Assembly: GCF_000337335.1 (NCBI RefSeq)
Contig: NZ_AOJN01000049.1
Coordinates: forward strand, 62,001 to 126,000
Source: Halorubrum distributum JCM 10118
GTDB lineage: Archaea > Halobacteriota > Halobacteria > Halobacteriales > Haloferacaceae
Length of the DNA stretch: 64,000 nt
Direction: 5' to 3'
Shown: in pieces, positions 36,567 to 44,941 of the stretch
How the letters are laid out: every line of letters starts with the position of its first letter
Position numbering within the stretch: position 1 is the stretch's first letter
Program-made: the position numbers and the translations under genes
Notes under the pieces: generated by a model
Databases searched by the model: none
What the model saw: the letters and a program-made list of their open reading frames with translations, nothing else
Told to the model about the DNA's origin: nothing

Positions 36567-36592
36567 GACCGCCGCCGCGGCGTCGGCCGGCG

Positions 36593-37834
36593 TCAGCGGT
36601 CGGCCGGCGGCGTCGTCGTGCGACGGTTCATCGCGTCGAACCCGCCTTTTAAATCCGCGATCAGGTCGTCTACCCCTTCGATGCCGACCGACACGCGGAG
36701 CAACGTGTCCGAGATCCCGAGCGCTTCCCGCTCCGCGGGCGAGAGCGGTTCGTGAGTCATCGCGGCCGGCAGCTCGATCAGGCTCTCGACGCCGCCGACG
36801 GAGACCGCGAGCGTGAACTCCGTCAGCGCCTCGACGAACCGCTTCGCGTCGTCTATCGTCCCGTCGAGTTCGAACGAGAGGATCCCGCCGAATCCGGACA
36901 TCTGCTCGCGGGCGAGCTCATGGTCGGGATGACTCGACAGCCCCGGGTAGTACACGTCGCTCACCTCCGCCCGTCCGTCGAGGAACTCGGCGACGGCCGT
37001 CGCGTTCGCCTCGTGTCTCTCCATCCGTGCGGCGAGCGTTTTGGTGCCGCGTAACACGAGGTAGCTGTCGAACGGGCCGCTCACCGCGCCCACGCCGACT
37101 CGCTGGAGGAACCGAATCTCCTCGGCCAGCGCGTCGTCATCGGTGACGACCGCGCCGGCGATGGCGTCGGAGTGGCCGTTGAGATATTTCGTCGTACTGT
37201 GCGCGACGACGTCGGCGCCCAGTTCGAGCGGGCGCTGGAAGTACGGGCTCGCGAACGTGTTGTCCACGCCGAACAGCACGTCTCGGTCCGCGACCAGGTC
37301 GGCGATACCGGCGATGTCACACAGCGCGAGCTTGGGGTTCGTCGGCGACTCCATCCAGACGACGGCGGTCTCCTCGCGGAGCGCGGCCGCCACGTTCGCC
37401 GTGTCCGTCGCGTCGACGTACGTGACGTCGACGCCGAGGCGCGACCGGAACACGTCGTCGAGCATCCGACGGGTGCCGGCGTACAGGTCCTCGAAGGCGA
37501 CGACGTGGTCGCCGGGGGTCAGTCGAGCGAGCAGCGTCGTGAATATCGCCGCGGTGCCCGAGGCGAACGCGGCCCCGTGAGCGCCGCCTTCGAGCGCTGC
37601 GATTCTGGTCTCCAGCGCGTGTCGGGTGGGATTCGACAGCCGGCCGTAGACGAACTCGCCGGCGGCCGGGTCGACGTCATCCAGTCGCATCTCGGTGTCG
37701 AGGCCCGGCAGGGCGAACGTCGACGAGAGATGAATCGGCGAGACGACGTCGCCCGCCTCGCTCCCGTTCTCGAACGGCTCTTCGCCCTCGGTGACGGTGA
37801 GCGTCTCGAACGTCGACTTCGATCGGTCTTCCAT
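36593..37834 (-). CDS. Cystathionine gamma-synthase/gamma-lyase family PLP enzyme
   Basis: A Cys/Met-metabolism PLP enzyme of 413 residues. Family blocks are YGRLSNPTRHALETRIAALEGG near residue 65, ASGTAAIFTTLL near 90, VDNTFASPYFQRPLELGADVV near 188, and STTKYLNGHSD near 213, with the PLP lysine. SVGIEGVDDLIADL is at the end. Synthase, lyase and O-acetylhomoserine sulfhydrylase activities cannot be separated by motif. The start at 37834 was preferred to an extension reaching 37879, which crosses AT-rich promoter-like sequence. Confidence 0.93.
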   Translation of the reverse strand: MEDRSKSTFETLTVTEGEEPFENGSEAGDVVSPIHLSSTFALPGLDTEMRLDDVDPAAGEFVYGRLSNPTRHALETRIAALEGGAHGAAFASGTAAIFTTLLARLTPGDHVVAFEDLYAGTRRMLDDVFRSRLGVDVTYVDATDTANVAAALREETAVVWMESPTNPKLALCDIAGIADLVADRDVLFGVDNTFASPYFQRPLELGADVVAHSTTKYLNGHSDAIAGAVVTDDDALAEEIRFLQRVGVGAVSGPFDSYLVLRGTKTLAARMERHEANATAVAEFLDGRAEVSDVYYPGLSSHPDHELAREQMSGFGGILSFELDGTIDDAKRFVEALTEFTLAVSVGGVESLIELPAAMTHEPLSPAEREALGISDTLLRVSVGIEGVDDLIADLKGGFDAMNRRTTTPPADR

Positions 37835-38015
37835 ACGCGGACTCCGACGCATCGTCGCTAATAGTTTATCATTTTTCATTAATAATGCTGAATTCCCGGA
37901 TAACTCGCGGGGATATTACTGTCGGATCGACAGATCGGCGCGTCCGGCAGCCGGCAGTCGACGGTCGTCAACCGGGACCGTCGACAATTTACGTAAGCCG
38001 GGCGTTCCCTCGCCA

Positions 38016-38732
38016 ATGACCGACGACTGGGTGAGCCTCTTTTCGGGGGGCAAGGACTCCTCGTGGGCGCTGTACCGCGCGCTGGAGGAGGGCCTCGACG
38101 TCTCGCGGCTCCTGACCGTCCACCCCGCCGGCGACTCGTACATGTACCACACGCCGGCGACGGAGCTCGCCTCGCTCGCGGCCGAGAGCGTCGGGATCGA
38201 CCTCGTCGAGGTGTCGCCCGACGACTTCGGCGCGGACGACGTCGACGACGCCGGCGCGCAGGGCGACGCCGAGCTGGAGCCGATGGAGGCGGCGCTCCGC
38301 GAACTCGCCGCCGCGGACGACGTTGACCTCGCGGGCGTCACGGCCGGCGCGGTCGAGAGCGAGTTCCAGACGAACCGGATCCAAGCGATGTGCGACCGGC
38401 TCGGGATCGACCTGTTCGCCCCGCTGTGGCAGCGGGACCCGGTCGAACTCGCGGAGGCGATGTTCGACGCCGGCTTCGAGATCCGGATCGTCCAGGTGGC
38501 GGCGTACGGGCTCGACGAGTCGTGGCTCGGCCGGCGGTTCGACGCCGACGCGCTCGACGAGCTGCTCGAACTCCGCGAGGAGTACGGCGTCCACCCGCTC
38601 GGCGAGGGCGGCGAGTTCGAGACGTACGTCGTCGACGGGCCGCACATGGACCGCCGCATCGACCTGACCTACGACGCGGTGTGGGAGGGCGACCGCGGCC
38701 ACGTCGAGATTCGGGACGCGCGCCTGGAGTGA
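38016..38732 (+). CDS. Diphthine-ammonia ligase (Dph6-like ATP pyrophosphatase)
   Basis: Last step of diphthamide formation on aEF2: ATP-dependent amidation of diphthine. The product has 238 residues. The PP-loop SLFSGGKDSSWALY is at about residues 8-21. The C-terminal GEGGEFETYVVDGPHM near 192-207 is the Dph6 signature. It is divergent from the gamma-synthase gene across an AT-rich stretch (37858-37908). dph2, the first-step enzyme, lies 8 kb downstream, so the pathway is represented twice in this window. Confidence 0.93.
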   Translation: MTDDWVSLFSGGKDSSWALYRALEEGLDVSRLLTVHPAGDSYMYHTPATELASLAAESVGIDLVEVSPDDFGADDVDDAGAQGDAELEPMEAALRELAAADDVDLAGVTAGAVESEFQTNRIQAMCDRLGIDLFAPLWQRDPVELAEAMFDAGFEIRIVQVAAYGLDESWLGRRFDADALDELLELREEYGVHPLGEGGEFETYVVDGPHMDRRIDLTYDAVWEGDRGHVEIRDARLE

Positions 38733-38767
38733 GTCGAAGCGGTTCCTGAAGCGGTCGACTCTGTCCG

Positions 38768-40021
38768 CTACGGCCAGCTGCCGGCCTGATCGTACGCGTC
38801 CACGATCCGACCGATACCGACGACGTACGCCGCGGTGCGGAGGTTGTGGACGTCGTTCGATTCGTAGGTGTCGACGAGCGTGTCGAACGCGTCCGTGATC
38901 ACGCGTTCCAGCTCCTCGTTGACGCGCTCCTCGGTCCAGCTGAACCGCTGTCGGTTCTGGACCCACTCGAAGTAGGAGACGGTGACGCCGCCCGCGTTCG
39001 CGAGGATGTCGGGAACGACGTGGACGTCGCGCTCCGCGAGCACGTCGTCGGCGTCGGGCGTCAGCGGTCCGTTGGCCGCCTCGACGACCAGCTTCGCGTC
39101 GACGTCCGCCGCGAGGTCCTCGTCGACCGCGTTCTCCAGCGCGGCCGGGACGAGGCAGTCGATGTCGAGCGTGAGCAGCTCGTCGTTGGTGATCTCCTCG
39201 GTGTCGGCGTAGCCCACCACCGAGCCGGTCTCGGCCTTGTGCGATTTCACGTCGCGCGGGTCGAGACCGTTCGGGTCGTGGATCCCGCCCGAGGAGTCGG
39301 AGACCGCGACCACGCTCGCGCCGAGGTCGTCGAGCAGCGCAGCGGCGACCGACCCGGCGTTACCGTACCCCTGGACGGCGACCGTCGCGCCCGAGAGGTC
39401 GCGGTCGAGCCAGTCGAACGCCTCGCGGGCGGACAACGCCACGGAGCGGCCGGTCGCCTCGACGCGCCCCTCGCTCCCGCCGGAGTCGAGCGCCTTCCCC
39501 GTGATGACGCCCGGCGCGGTGGTGTTCTCGAGGGTCTCGTAGGTGTCTTTGATCCAGTTCATCTCCCGCTGGCCGGTGTTGACGTCCGGCGCGGGGACGT
39601 CGCGGTCCTCGCCGATCAGGGGCCGGAGCTCCGTCGCGAACGCCCGGGTGAGCCGTTCAAGCTCGGTCTCCGAGTAGTCGGCCGGATCGATCGCGATCCC
39701 TCCTTTCCCGCCGCCGTAGGGAACGTCGACGACGGCGCACTTGTACGCCATCCAGCCGGAGAGCGCCTTCACCTCGTCGCGGGTGACGCCCGGGTGATAG
39801 CGGATTCCGCCCTTGTACGGCCCTCGGTCGCCGTTGAACTGCGAGCGGTACGCGCGGACGGTCTCCAGCGAGCCGTCGTCGCGCTCGAACGTCAGGTTCG
39901 TCTCTAACACCCGCTCCGGGTTCTTCAGGCGCTCGATGACGCCCGGGTCGGCGTCGACGACCGCCGCGGCGTCGTCCACCTGCTCTCGCAGACTCTCGAA
40001 CGGGTTCGCCTCAGAAGACAT
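38768..40021 (-). CDS. gdhA: Glutamate dehydrogenase
   Basis: Interconverts glutamate with 2-oxoglutarate and ammonia. The product has 417 residues, normal for hexameric archaeal GDH. Substrate-site lysines are Lys70 ([11 protein letters not shown]), Lys94 (MAYKCAVV) and catalytic Lys106 in PYGGGKGGI. The Rossmann motif GYGNAGS is near 217. The frame is open far upstream, but the family N-terminus ([11 protein letters not shown]) and the intergenic repeat fix the start at 40021. Haloarchaea carry several paralogues, and the cofactor is not predictable here. Confidence 0.95.
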   Translation of the reverse strand: MSSEANPFESLREQVDDAAAVVDADPGVIERLKNPERVLETNLTFERDDGSLETVRAYRSQFNGDRGPYKGGIRYHPGVTRDEVKALSGWMAYKCAVVDVPYGGGKGGIAIDPADYSETELERLTRAFATELRPLIGEDRDVPAPDVNTGQREMNWIKDTYETLENTTAPGVITGKALDSGGSEGRVEATGRSVALSAREAFDWLDRDLSGATVAVQGYGNAGSVAAALLDDLGASVVAVSDSSGGIHDPNGLDPRDVKSHKAETGSVVGYADTEEITNDELLTLDIDCLVPAALENAVDEDLAADVDAKLVVEAANGPLTPDADDVLAERDVHVVPDILANAGGVTVSYFEWVQNRQRFSWTEERVNEELERVITDAFDTLVDTYESNDVHNLRTAAYVVGIGRIVDAYDQAGSWP

Positions 40022-40110
40022 ACCATCACGTGCCGGCGGCCGGAGGTTAACTGTGACGACCGGAACGGAAATTGTGTGTGTCGACACCGCACACAGCGAC
40101 TCCGAAAGTG

Positions 40111-40178
40111 CGGACGGGCGACTCGAAGGCAGCGCGGACGGGCGACTCGAAGGCGGCGCGGACGGGCGACCCGGCCTC
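40111..40178. repeat. 24-bp tandem repeat between gdhA and the CitE-like gene
   Basis: Three units start at 40111, 40135 and 40159, each containing CGGACGGGCGACTCGAAGGC, the third diverging after CGGACGGGCGAC. The array lies beyond the 3-prime end of the CitE-like gene (stop at 40177) and 90 bp upstream of gdhA. The rest of this gap (40022-40110) holds AT-richer sequence that probably includes the gdhA promoter. Confidence 0.8.
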
Positions 40179-41052
40179 AGCGGTCGCCGTCGGGCGCTCG
40201 GTCGAGGATCCGCTCCGCCTGGGCGATCAGCGGCGCGTCGATCATCTCGCCGTCGACCCGGAAGACGGCTCGGCCCTCCCGCTCCGCCTCGTCGCGCGCG
40301 TCGAGGACGGCCTCGGCCCACTCCACGTCCTCGGGGTCCGGCGTGAACGCCTCGGTGATCGGCGCCACCTGCGCCGGGTGGATCGCGAGCTTGCCGTCGT
40401 AGCCGAGCCGCCGCGCGAACGCCGCGTCCTCGCGGAGGCCGGCCTCGTCGGAGAAGTCCGTGTACACGGTGTCGATCGCGTCGACGGCGGCCGCGCTCGC
40501 CGCGAGGACGACGTGCTCGCGGGCGTACAGCACCTCCGTCCCCTCGTCGGTCCGGGTCGCCCCCACGTCGGCGGCGAGGTCCTCGGCGCCGAACACGAGC
40601 GCGTCCGTCGCGTCCGCCGCCGCGATCGACTGCGCGGAGAGCACCCCCGCCGCGGTCTCGACGAGCGCGAACACGGCCGGGTCGCGCCCGCGCTCGGCGC
40701 ACAGGTCGGCAACGCGCTTGACCCGATCCGCGGCCTCGACCTTCGGGAGCATCACGGCGTCGAGGCGGACGCCGCCGGTCCCGTCGCCAGTCCCGTCCTC
40801 GCTACCTCTCCCCAGCACGCCGTCGAGGTCGGCCGCGGGCGATTCGGCGGTCAGCCGGACGCAGACCTCCGCGTCCGGATCGAAGGCTGGGTCCGCGAGC
40901 ACCTCGCGGACCGCCGCCCTCGCCTCGTCCTTCCGCCCGGGGGCGACGGCGTCTTCGAGGTCGAAGCAGATCACGTCGGCGCCGGCGCCGGGCGCCTTCC
41001 GCATGAGGTCGGGGCTGTCGCCGGGCGAGAACAGCAGACTTCGTCTGGCCAT
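40177..41052 (-). CDS. HpcH/HpaI aldolase/CitE-family lyase (malyl-CoA or citramalyl-CoA lyase type)
   Basis: A 291-residue TIM-barrel CitE-like enzyme. Landmarks are [31 protein letters not shown], with the magnesium Asp/Glu pair, [11 protein letters not shown] near residue 101, [10 protein letters not shown] near 131, [12 protein letters not shown] near 153, and [12 protein letters not shown] near 218. Such proteins cleave malyl-CoA, methylmalyl-CoA or citramalyl-CoA, and the substrate is not clear. It is divergent from a MaoC-type protein across repeat copy F, which hints at a shared acyl-CoA pathway. Confidence 0.9.
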   Translation of the reverse strand: MARRSLLFSPGDSPDLMRKAPGAGADVICFDLEDAVAPGRKDEARAAVREVLADPAFDPDAEVCVRLTAESPAADLDGVLGRGSEDGTGDGTGGVRLDAVMLPKVEAADRVKRVADLCAERGRDPAVFALVETAAGVLSAQSIAAADATDALVFGAEDLAADVGATRTDEGTEVLYAREHVVLAASAAAVDAIDTVYTDFSDEAGLREDAAFARRLGYDGKLAIHPAQVAPITEAFTPDPEDVEWAEAVLDARDEAEREGRAVFRVDGEMIDAPLIAQAERILDRAPDGDR

Positions 41053-41102
41053 GTCGAGGCCTCCCCGCCGGCGGACATAAATCGTGGGCGTCCAAGCTGG
41101 AT

Positions 41103-41114
41103 CATTTATAAATA
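41103..41114 (+). promoter_or_regulatory. TATA box in front of repeat copy F
   Basis: CATTTATAAATA, starting 24 nt before the GCGGTGGCGCGTGCC block of copy F. Archaeal start sites lie about 25 nt after the box centre, placing a predicted transcript start within that block. Confidence 0.5.
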
Positions 41115-41126
41115 AACGAGGAAGAT

Positions 41127-41393
41127 GCGGTGGCGCGTGCCGGTGAGCGGCCGACAGGCCGCGAACCGCACGCGCGAGGGAGTCGCTGGCGCCGGCGGCG
41201 CCAGCGACGAGGCTGGGGAGGTGTGAGGTGCCGTGCGGTCGCGGATGGGTGGGACTCAAAGGGGCAGCCGCGAGGAGCCCGTAGGTGACGCAAGCACCGC
41301 AGCGAAGGAACGGAGTGACTGAGTGAGGAGCGCAGCGAGCGTACGGGCTCCTCGCGGCTGGGGCTTTGGCGGTGTTCGCCGTCGAGTCGCCAA
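41127..41393 (+). repeat. Dispersed structured intergenic element, copy F (candidate ncRNA)
   Basis: The best-preserved copy. P1 outer helix pairs 41133-41140 with 41168-41175 around GCGGCC/GGCCGC. P2 pairs 41182-41193 with 41197-41208 (12 bp, perfect, sequence unlike other copies). P3 pairs 41265-41283 with 41342-41360 (19 bp, perfect). The fixed blocks GAGGCTGGGGAGGTGTGAG, GGGACTCAAAGGGGCAG and GACGCAAGCACCGCAG lie at family positions. It fills the 498-bp gap between the CitE-like and MaoC genes, where I see no protein gene. Confidence 0.78.
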
Positions 41394-41485
41394 CCACGTA
41401 TCGCCGAGCGGCTGGGGCTTTGGCGGTGTTCGCCGTCGAGTCGCCAATAGCCATTTATAAATGAACGGCTGGAATTTGGGCGGAG
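41354..41485 (+). repeat. Tail units of copy F, including an exact 40-bp direct repeat
   Basis: An exact repeat from GCGGCTGGGGCTTTGGCGG through GTCGCCAA occurs at 41354-41393 and again near 41408-41447. A third, degenerate unit (CTGGAATTTGGGCGG at 41469) follows a CATTTATAAATG box at 41452-41463. Unit spacings are 54 and 57 bp. Within a unit, TTGGCG can pair with CGCCAA to make a small hairpin. Confidence 0.75.
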
Positions 41486-41550
41486 TCACCGCGGATGACT
41501 CCCCAGTAAAGAGCGGTACCGATTTCACCTCACCGGCTGACCGGGAAGTC

Positions 41551-42099
41551 ATGCCCGGACTGTACTACGAGGAGTTCGAGGTCGGCGAGACCATCGACCA
41601 CGCGAAGCGACGGACGGTGAGCGAGGCCGACAACCAGCGCTTCTGCGACATGACGATGAACCAGCAGCCGCTCCACCTCGACGCGGACTTCGCGGGCGAG
41701 ACGCAGTTCGGCGAGCGGCTGGTGAACGGGCTGTACACCATGTCGCTCGCGGTCGGTCTCACCATCCCGGAGACGACCGACGGCACCATCGTCGCGAACC
41801 TCTCGTACGACGACGTCGAACACCCGAACCCCGTCTTTCACGGCGACACGATCCGCGCGCGCTCGACGGTCACCGACAAGCGGGAGACGAGCGACGGCGA
41901 GCGCGGCGTCGTCACCATGCGCGTGGAGGCGTTCAAGATCGTCGACGGCGACGACGTTCTCGTCTGCGAGTTCGAGCGAACGGTCCTCTCCGAGAAGCGG
42001 CCGGAGGGCGACGCGGACGATGCGGAGGACGGGGGCGACGCGGATGATGCGGAGGACGGGGGCGACGCGGACGATGCGGACGACGAGGCCGCTCCGTAG
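41551..42099 (+). CDS. MaoC-family hot-dog dehydratase/hydratase
   Basis: A 182-residue protein with one hot-dog fold. The opening YYEEFEVGETIDHAKRRTVSEAD and the hydratase motif DxxxxNxxPxHxD (here near MTMNQQPLHLDADFA) carry the catalytic Asp/Asn and His. GERLVNGLYTMSLAVGL follows. The last 30 residues are an acidic repeat (unit DADDAEDGG). The start at 41551 is preferred over an upstream ATG at 41461, which lies inside the repeat tail. Mesaconyl-CoA or enoyl-CoA hydration is possible. Confidence 0.9.
   Translation: MPGLYYEEFEVGETIDHAKRRTVSEADNQRFCDMTMNQQPLHLDADFAGETQFGERLVNGLYTMSLAVGLTIPETTDGTIVANLSYDDVEHPNPVFHGDTIRARSTVTDKRETSDGERGVVTMRVEAFKIVDGDDVLVCEFERTVLSEKRPEGDADDAEDGGDADDAEDGGDADDADDEAAP
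42010..42084 (+). repeat. In-frame 27-bp tandem repeat in the MaoC gene
   Basis: Units start at 42010, 42037 and 42064 (the last shortened) and encode the nonapeptide DADDAEDGG. The repeat sits at the 3-prime end and only extends the acidic tail. It is probably slippage tolerated because acidic tails suit high-salt cytoplasm. Confidence 0.85.
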
Positions 42100-42111
42100 C
42101 CCCCGCCGGCG

Positions 42112-42708
42112 TCAGTCCTCCTCGTCCGCCAACAGCAGCCCGAGGTAGGAGGTCCGGACCTGATCGTCCGCGTCGAGCCCGAGCCGGTCGAGCGCCGCGA
42201 CCGCCGCGTCGCGCGCCGCGTCGACCTCGCTTTCCGCCTCGACTTCCCGCTCGATCTCGACGTACTCGTCGAGCCCGGTGACGGCGTCGAGCGTCACCGT
42301 GAACCCGTCGTACGACCAGAACTCGCGGCGCTTCTCCACCGTCGCGGCCGGATCGAAGCCGAGCCCGGAGAGGACCGCGGCAAGCGCCTCGCCGTCGTCG
42401 ACGCCCGTCTCGTGTTCGGTGCGCGTCTTCGAGGCCTCCTCGAGGAGCGGTCCCTTGTAGGTGACCGTCGCCGCCGGATCGGGCGCCGCCACCGACTCGC
42501 CGTCATCCGCCGCCGACACGCCGGCCTCCGCCAGCGGCGTCTCCCGTCGGATCCGGAGCGCCTCGTCGGTCTCGGCGAACTCGCGGTGCGGCGCGTCGTA
42601 GTAGGTGTCGCGCTGGCGGCGCGCGTCGACGCGCTCGGCGCCGGCCTCGCGGAGGCGCTCCCGCGTCGCCTCCAGGTCGGCTGGGACCTTGATCTCGACC
42701 TCGTACAT
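42112..42708 (-). CDS. CYTH-domain protein (class IV adenylate cyclase/thiamine-triphosphatase-like)
   Basis: A 198-residue CYTH tunnel-fold protein. The diagnostic ExExK is at residues 3-7 (EVEIK) after Met-Tyr. Further charged residues of the triphosphate tunnel occur in EALRIRRET, VTYKGPLL, and YVEIEREVE. The family hydrolyses or cyclises triphosphates. The archaeal substrate is unresolved. The ATG at 42708 was selected because the ExExK strand must be N-terminal. The stop is 12 nt from the MaoC stop (convergent). Confidence 0.92.
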   Translation of the reverse strand: MYEVEIKVPADLEATRERLREAGAERVDARRQRDTYYDAPHREFAETDEALRIRRETPLAEAGVSAADDGESVAAPDPAATVTYKGPLLEEASKTRTEHETGVDDGEALAAVLSGLGFDPAATVEKRREFWSYDGFTVTLDAVTGLDEYVEIEREVEAESEVDAARDAAVAALDRLGLDADDQVRTSYLGLLLADEED

Positions 42709-42855
42709 GCCCGGGGATGCGACCGGGGCGTTCATAAGCGACGCGGGACTCCGCGGGCTCAGCGCCCGGTCGACGGGACCCGCTCGTCGGCCGCCGCGCG
42801 CCCCGAACCGCCGCTGTCGCCCGTTCGTCGGCGGCCTTCGGGCCGAACCGTGCTT

Positions 42856-42861
42856 CTTAAG
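42856..42861 (+). promoter_or_regulatory. TATA-like box of the FKBP gene
   Basis: CTTAAG, centred about 27 nt before the ATG at 42885. This is the spacing seen in leaderless haloarchaeal genes. Confidence 0.45.
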
Positions 42862-42884
42862 GGTGTAACAGGTGACGTTCGGGT

Positions 42885-43820
42885 ATGAGCGATCAGGAGC
42901 AAGCGGACGCGGCCGACGAGGCCGAGGAGAGCGAGACCGAGACTGACGCCGGCGGACTCGAAGACGGCGACTTCGTCCGCGTCGCGTACACGATCCGAAC
43001 GGCCGACGACGGCCGCGTCATCGACACGACCGACGAGGAGACGGCCGAGGACGCCGAGATCGACGTCGACGAGTACGAGTTCGAGCCCCGAATCATCGCG
43101 CTCGGCGCCGGCCACGTGTTCCCCACCGTCGAGGAGGCGTTCGTCGGCGGCGCCGTCGGCGACGAGGGCACGGTCGACGTCCCCGCCGAGGACGCCTTCG
43201 GCGAGTACGACCCCGACGAGGTCGAGACGGTCAAGGCCGACAAGATTCCGGAGGACGACCGCTACCCCGGCGCGCAGGTCCAGATCGACAACCAGCAGGG
43301 CCACCTCGAGACGATCATCGGCGGCCGCGCCCGCGTCGACTTCAACCACCCGCTGGCCGGCGAGGACCTCGAGTACGAGTACGAGATCATCGAAGCCATC
43401 GACGACCGCGAGGAGCAGGCGTCCGGCATGCTCGGGATGTACCTCCAGGAGGCGCCCGAGGTCCGCATCGAGACGGTCACCGAGGAGGAAGAGACCGTCA
43501 CGGAGGACGACGACGGCGAGGAGACCGTCGAGACCGAAGAGGTCGAGAAGGACGTCCTCTACGTCACCGCGACGCAGGCGATGCAGATGAACCAGCAGTG
43601 GATGTTCCAGAAACAGCAGATCGCCCAGGACCTCATGGACCGTCTCGATCTCGACCGCGTCGTGATCGAGGAGGTCATCGAGGGCGGCGGCATGGGCGGT
43701 CTCGGCGGCATGATGGGCGGCATGGGCGGCGCCGGCGCGGGCGACGTCGACATCGAGGAGGCGCTCGAGGACGTCGACGTCGACGCCGACGAGATCGTCG
43801 ACGAGATCGACGAAGAGTAG
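42885..43820 (+). CDS. FKBP-type peptidyl-prolyl isomerase (SlyD-like, long archaeal form)
   Basis: A 311-residue isomerase and chaperone. After an acidic N-terminal tail, the FKBP domain (25-100) has GDFVRVAYTIRTADDGRVIDTT and PRIIALGAGHVFPTVEEAFVGG. An insert-in-flap region follows (110-150), with the VDFNHPLAGEDLEYEYEI return strand near 148-165. The C-terminal half is an archaeal extension with a Gly/Met-rich stretch (262-285) and an acidic end. A role in protein folding in the cytosol is expected. Confidence 0.93.
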   Translation: MSDQEQADAADEAEESETETDAGGLEDGDFVRVAYTIRTADDGRVIDTTDEETAEDAEIDVDEYEFEPRIIALGAGHVFPTVEEAFVGGAVGDEGTVDVPAEDAFGEYDPDEVETVKADKIPEDDRYPGAQVQIDNQQGHLETIIGGRARVDFNHPLAGEDLEYEYEIIEAIDDREEQASGMLGMYLQEAPEVRIETVTEEEETVTEDDDGEETVETEEVEKDVLYVTATQAMQMNQQWMFQKQQIAQDLMDRLDLDRVVIEEVIEGGGMGGLGGMMGGMGGAGAGDVDIEEALEDVDVDADEIVDEIDEE

Positions 43821-43854
43821 TCGACTCCGCTTCTCTACCCACCCGATTCTCGCG

Positions 43855-43859
43855 TTTTT
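43855..43859 (+). terminator. T5 tract after the FKBP gene
   Basis: A T5 run 35 nt beyond the FKBP stop codon, in a pyrimidine-rich stretch. It is likely a transcription stop by position. Confidence 0.35.
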
Positions 43860-43929
43860 CCTTCCCGGCGAGCGACCGGTCCGACCGGCGAACGGAGCCC
43901 TTTTGCCCGGCGACGCGCCCACACCGAGT

Positions 43930-44190
43930 ATGGAGATCGAACGGGCACGCGAGGACGCGCTCGTCGCCGGGGTCGCGGGCGCGGCGACGGTCGCGATCGC
44001 GCTGCTGTCGAGTTTCACCGGCGTCGTCTCTGTCGCGACGCTCCCGACGCTGGCGCCGCTCGCCGTGTACGCGCTGTACCTCTTCTCGCGGAAGGGCGGA
44101 CCGTACGGAGCCGCGGACACCGCGCGGAACTGGGCGGTCGCGGCGGCCGTCGTCGGCGCGGTCGTCCTCCTCGCGTCCGCCGTGCTATAG
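43930..44190 (+). CDS. Small two-to-three-helix membrane protein, unknown function
   Basis: An 86-residue protein with hydrophobic segments at about 11-33, 37-50 and 65-86. A basic loop (FSRKGGPYG) lies between the second and third. The start at 43930 (MEIERAREDALVAG) was chosen because the earlier in-frame start lies in the intergenic region. No family is recognised. It is convergent with the RecA-like gene. Confidence 0.65.
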   Translation: MEIERAREDALVAGVAGAATVAIALLSSFTGVVSVATLPTLAPLAVYALYLFSRKGGPYGAADTARNWAVAAAVVGAVVLLASAVL

Positions 44191-44216
44191 GCTCGGAGCG
44201 CCGACGAACGGCCGCG

Positions 44217-44837
44217 TCAGGCGATGTCTCGGCTCGTGTCGACGGCGACCTCGTCGGTGAGCTTCAGCTTCAACGGCTCTTCGAGGGCGGCGCCGCCCCG
44301 GAACTTGGGGATGACGAGCCGGTTCGCGATCTCGGTCCCGGTGACGGTGGTTCGCAGGTCGAACACCACGTCCGCGACCTGTTCCGTGACGCGCCGCGTC
44401 CGCGGGTCCTCGCCGCCGCGGAGCGCGTGGAGCAGCGCGACGCCCCCGGCGTCGACCACCCGTGACCGCACGTCGTCGAGGAACTCCGCGTACGCCGCCG
44501 GGGACGCGCTCTCTTCTACCGGCCCCACGGAGTCGACGATCAGCGTGCCCTCCTCGGGGAGGTCGTCGGACAGCGACGCCAACTCGTCGAGATCGCCGGC
44601 GTCCTCCGTGGCCTCGACGGTCGTCTCCTCGTCTCCGTCGCGACTGAGCGCCGCCGCCACCGCGCCGGCGGACCGGACGGTTGTCAGGTAGCGGCACTGC
44701 CGGACCCGGGCGAACCGGTTTAAGATGAGCTCGGACTGACTGTCGGGGTTCGCCTTCAACACGACGACGCTACCGCTCGGGAGCCCCCCGCCGAACTGTC
44801 GGTCCAGCACCGAGATCCCAGTCGGAAGCGTCTCCAT
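44217..44837 (-). CDS. RecA/KaiC-like ATPase homologue with degenerate Walker A
   Basis: A 206-residue protein with the RAD55/KaiC layout. The opening is METLPTGISVLDRQFGGGLPSGSVVVL, but the P-loop that should follow is replaced by KANPDSQSE (28-36), with no GK(S/T). The Walker B-like strand TLIVDSVG is near 97-104 and a later LVIPKFRGG is retained. ATP hydrolysis is therefore doubtful. It is next to, and in line with, a MinD-like gene, which suggests a regulator of partner function. Confidence 0.82.
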   Translation of the reverse strand: METLPTGISVLDRQFGGGLPSGSVVVLKANPDSQSELILNRFARVRQCRYLTTVRSAGAVAAALSRDGDEETTVEATEDAGDLDELASLSDDLPEEGTLIVDSVGPVEESASPAAYAEFLDDVRSRVVDAGGVALLHALRGGEDPRTRRVTEQVADVVFDLRTTVTGTEIANRLVIPKFRGGAALEEPLKLKLTDEVAVDTSRDIA

Positions 44838-44941
44838 ACGATCGCTGCCGCCTGTGGACGTTTGGGTCTGTCGATGGCGGCTCTCTCGGCCGCTCGTGAC
44901 CCCGTCGTCCGCCGTTTCGGCGCCGCCGGTGGGGTAGATCC

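Noticed and set aside
36593-37879. Start of the cystathionine gamma-synthase at 37879
   Set aside because: The extra 15 residues read AT-rich promoter-like sequence. The ATG at 37834 fits the family start.
40022-40702. Extension of glutamate dehydrogenase to an upstream start at 40702
   Set aside because: The family N-terminus begins at 40021, and the extension overlaps the CitE-like gene and the tandem repeat.
41354-41485. Tail repeats as a CRISPR array
   Set aside because: There are only two to three degenerate units with no uniform spacers, no cas genes in the window, and TATA boxes rather than palindromic repeats.
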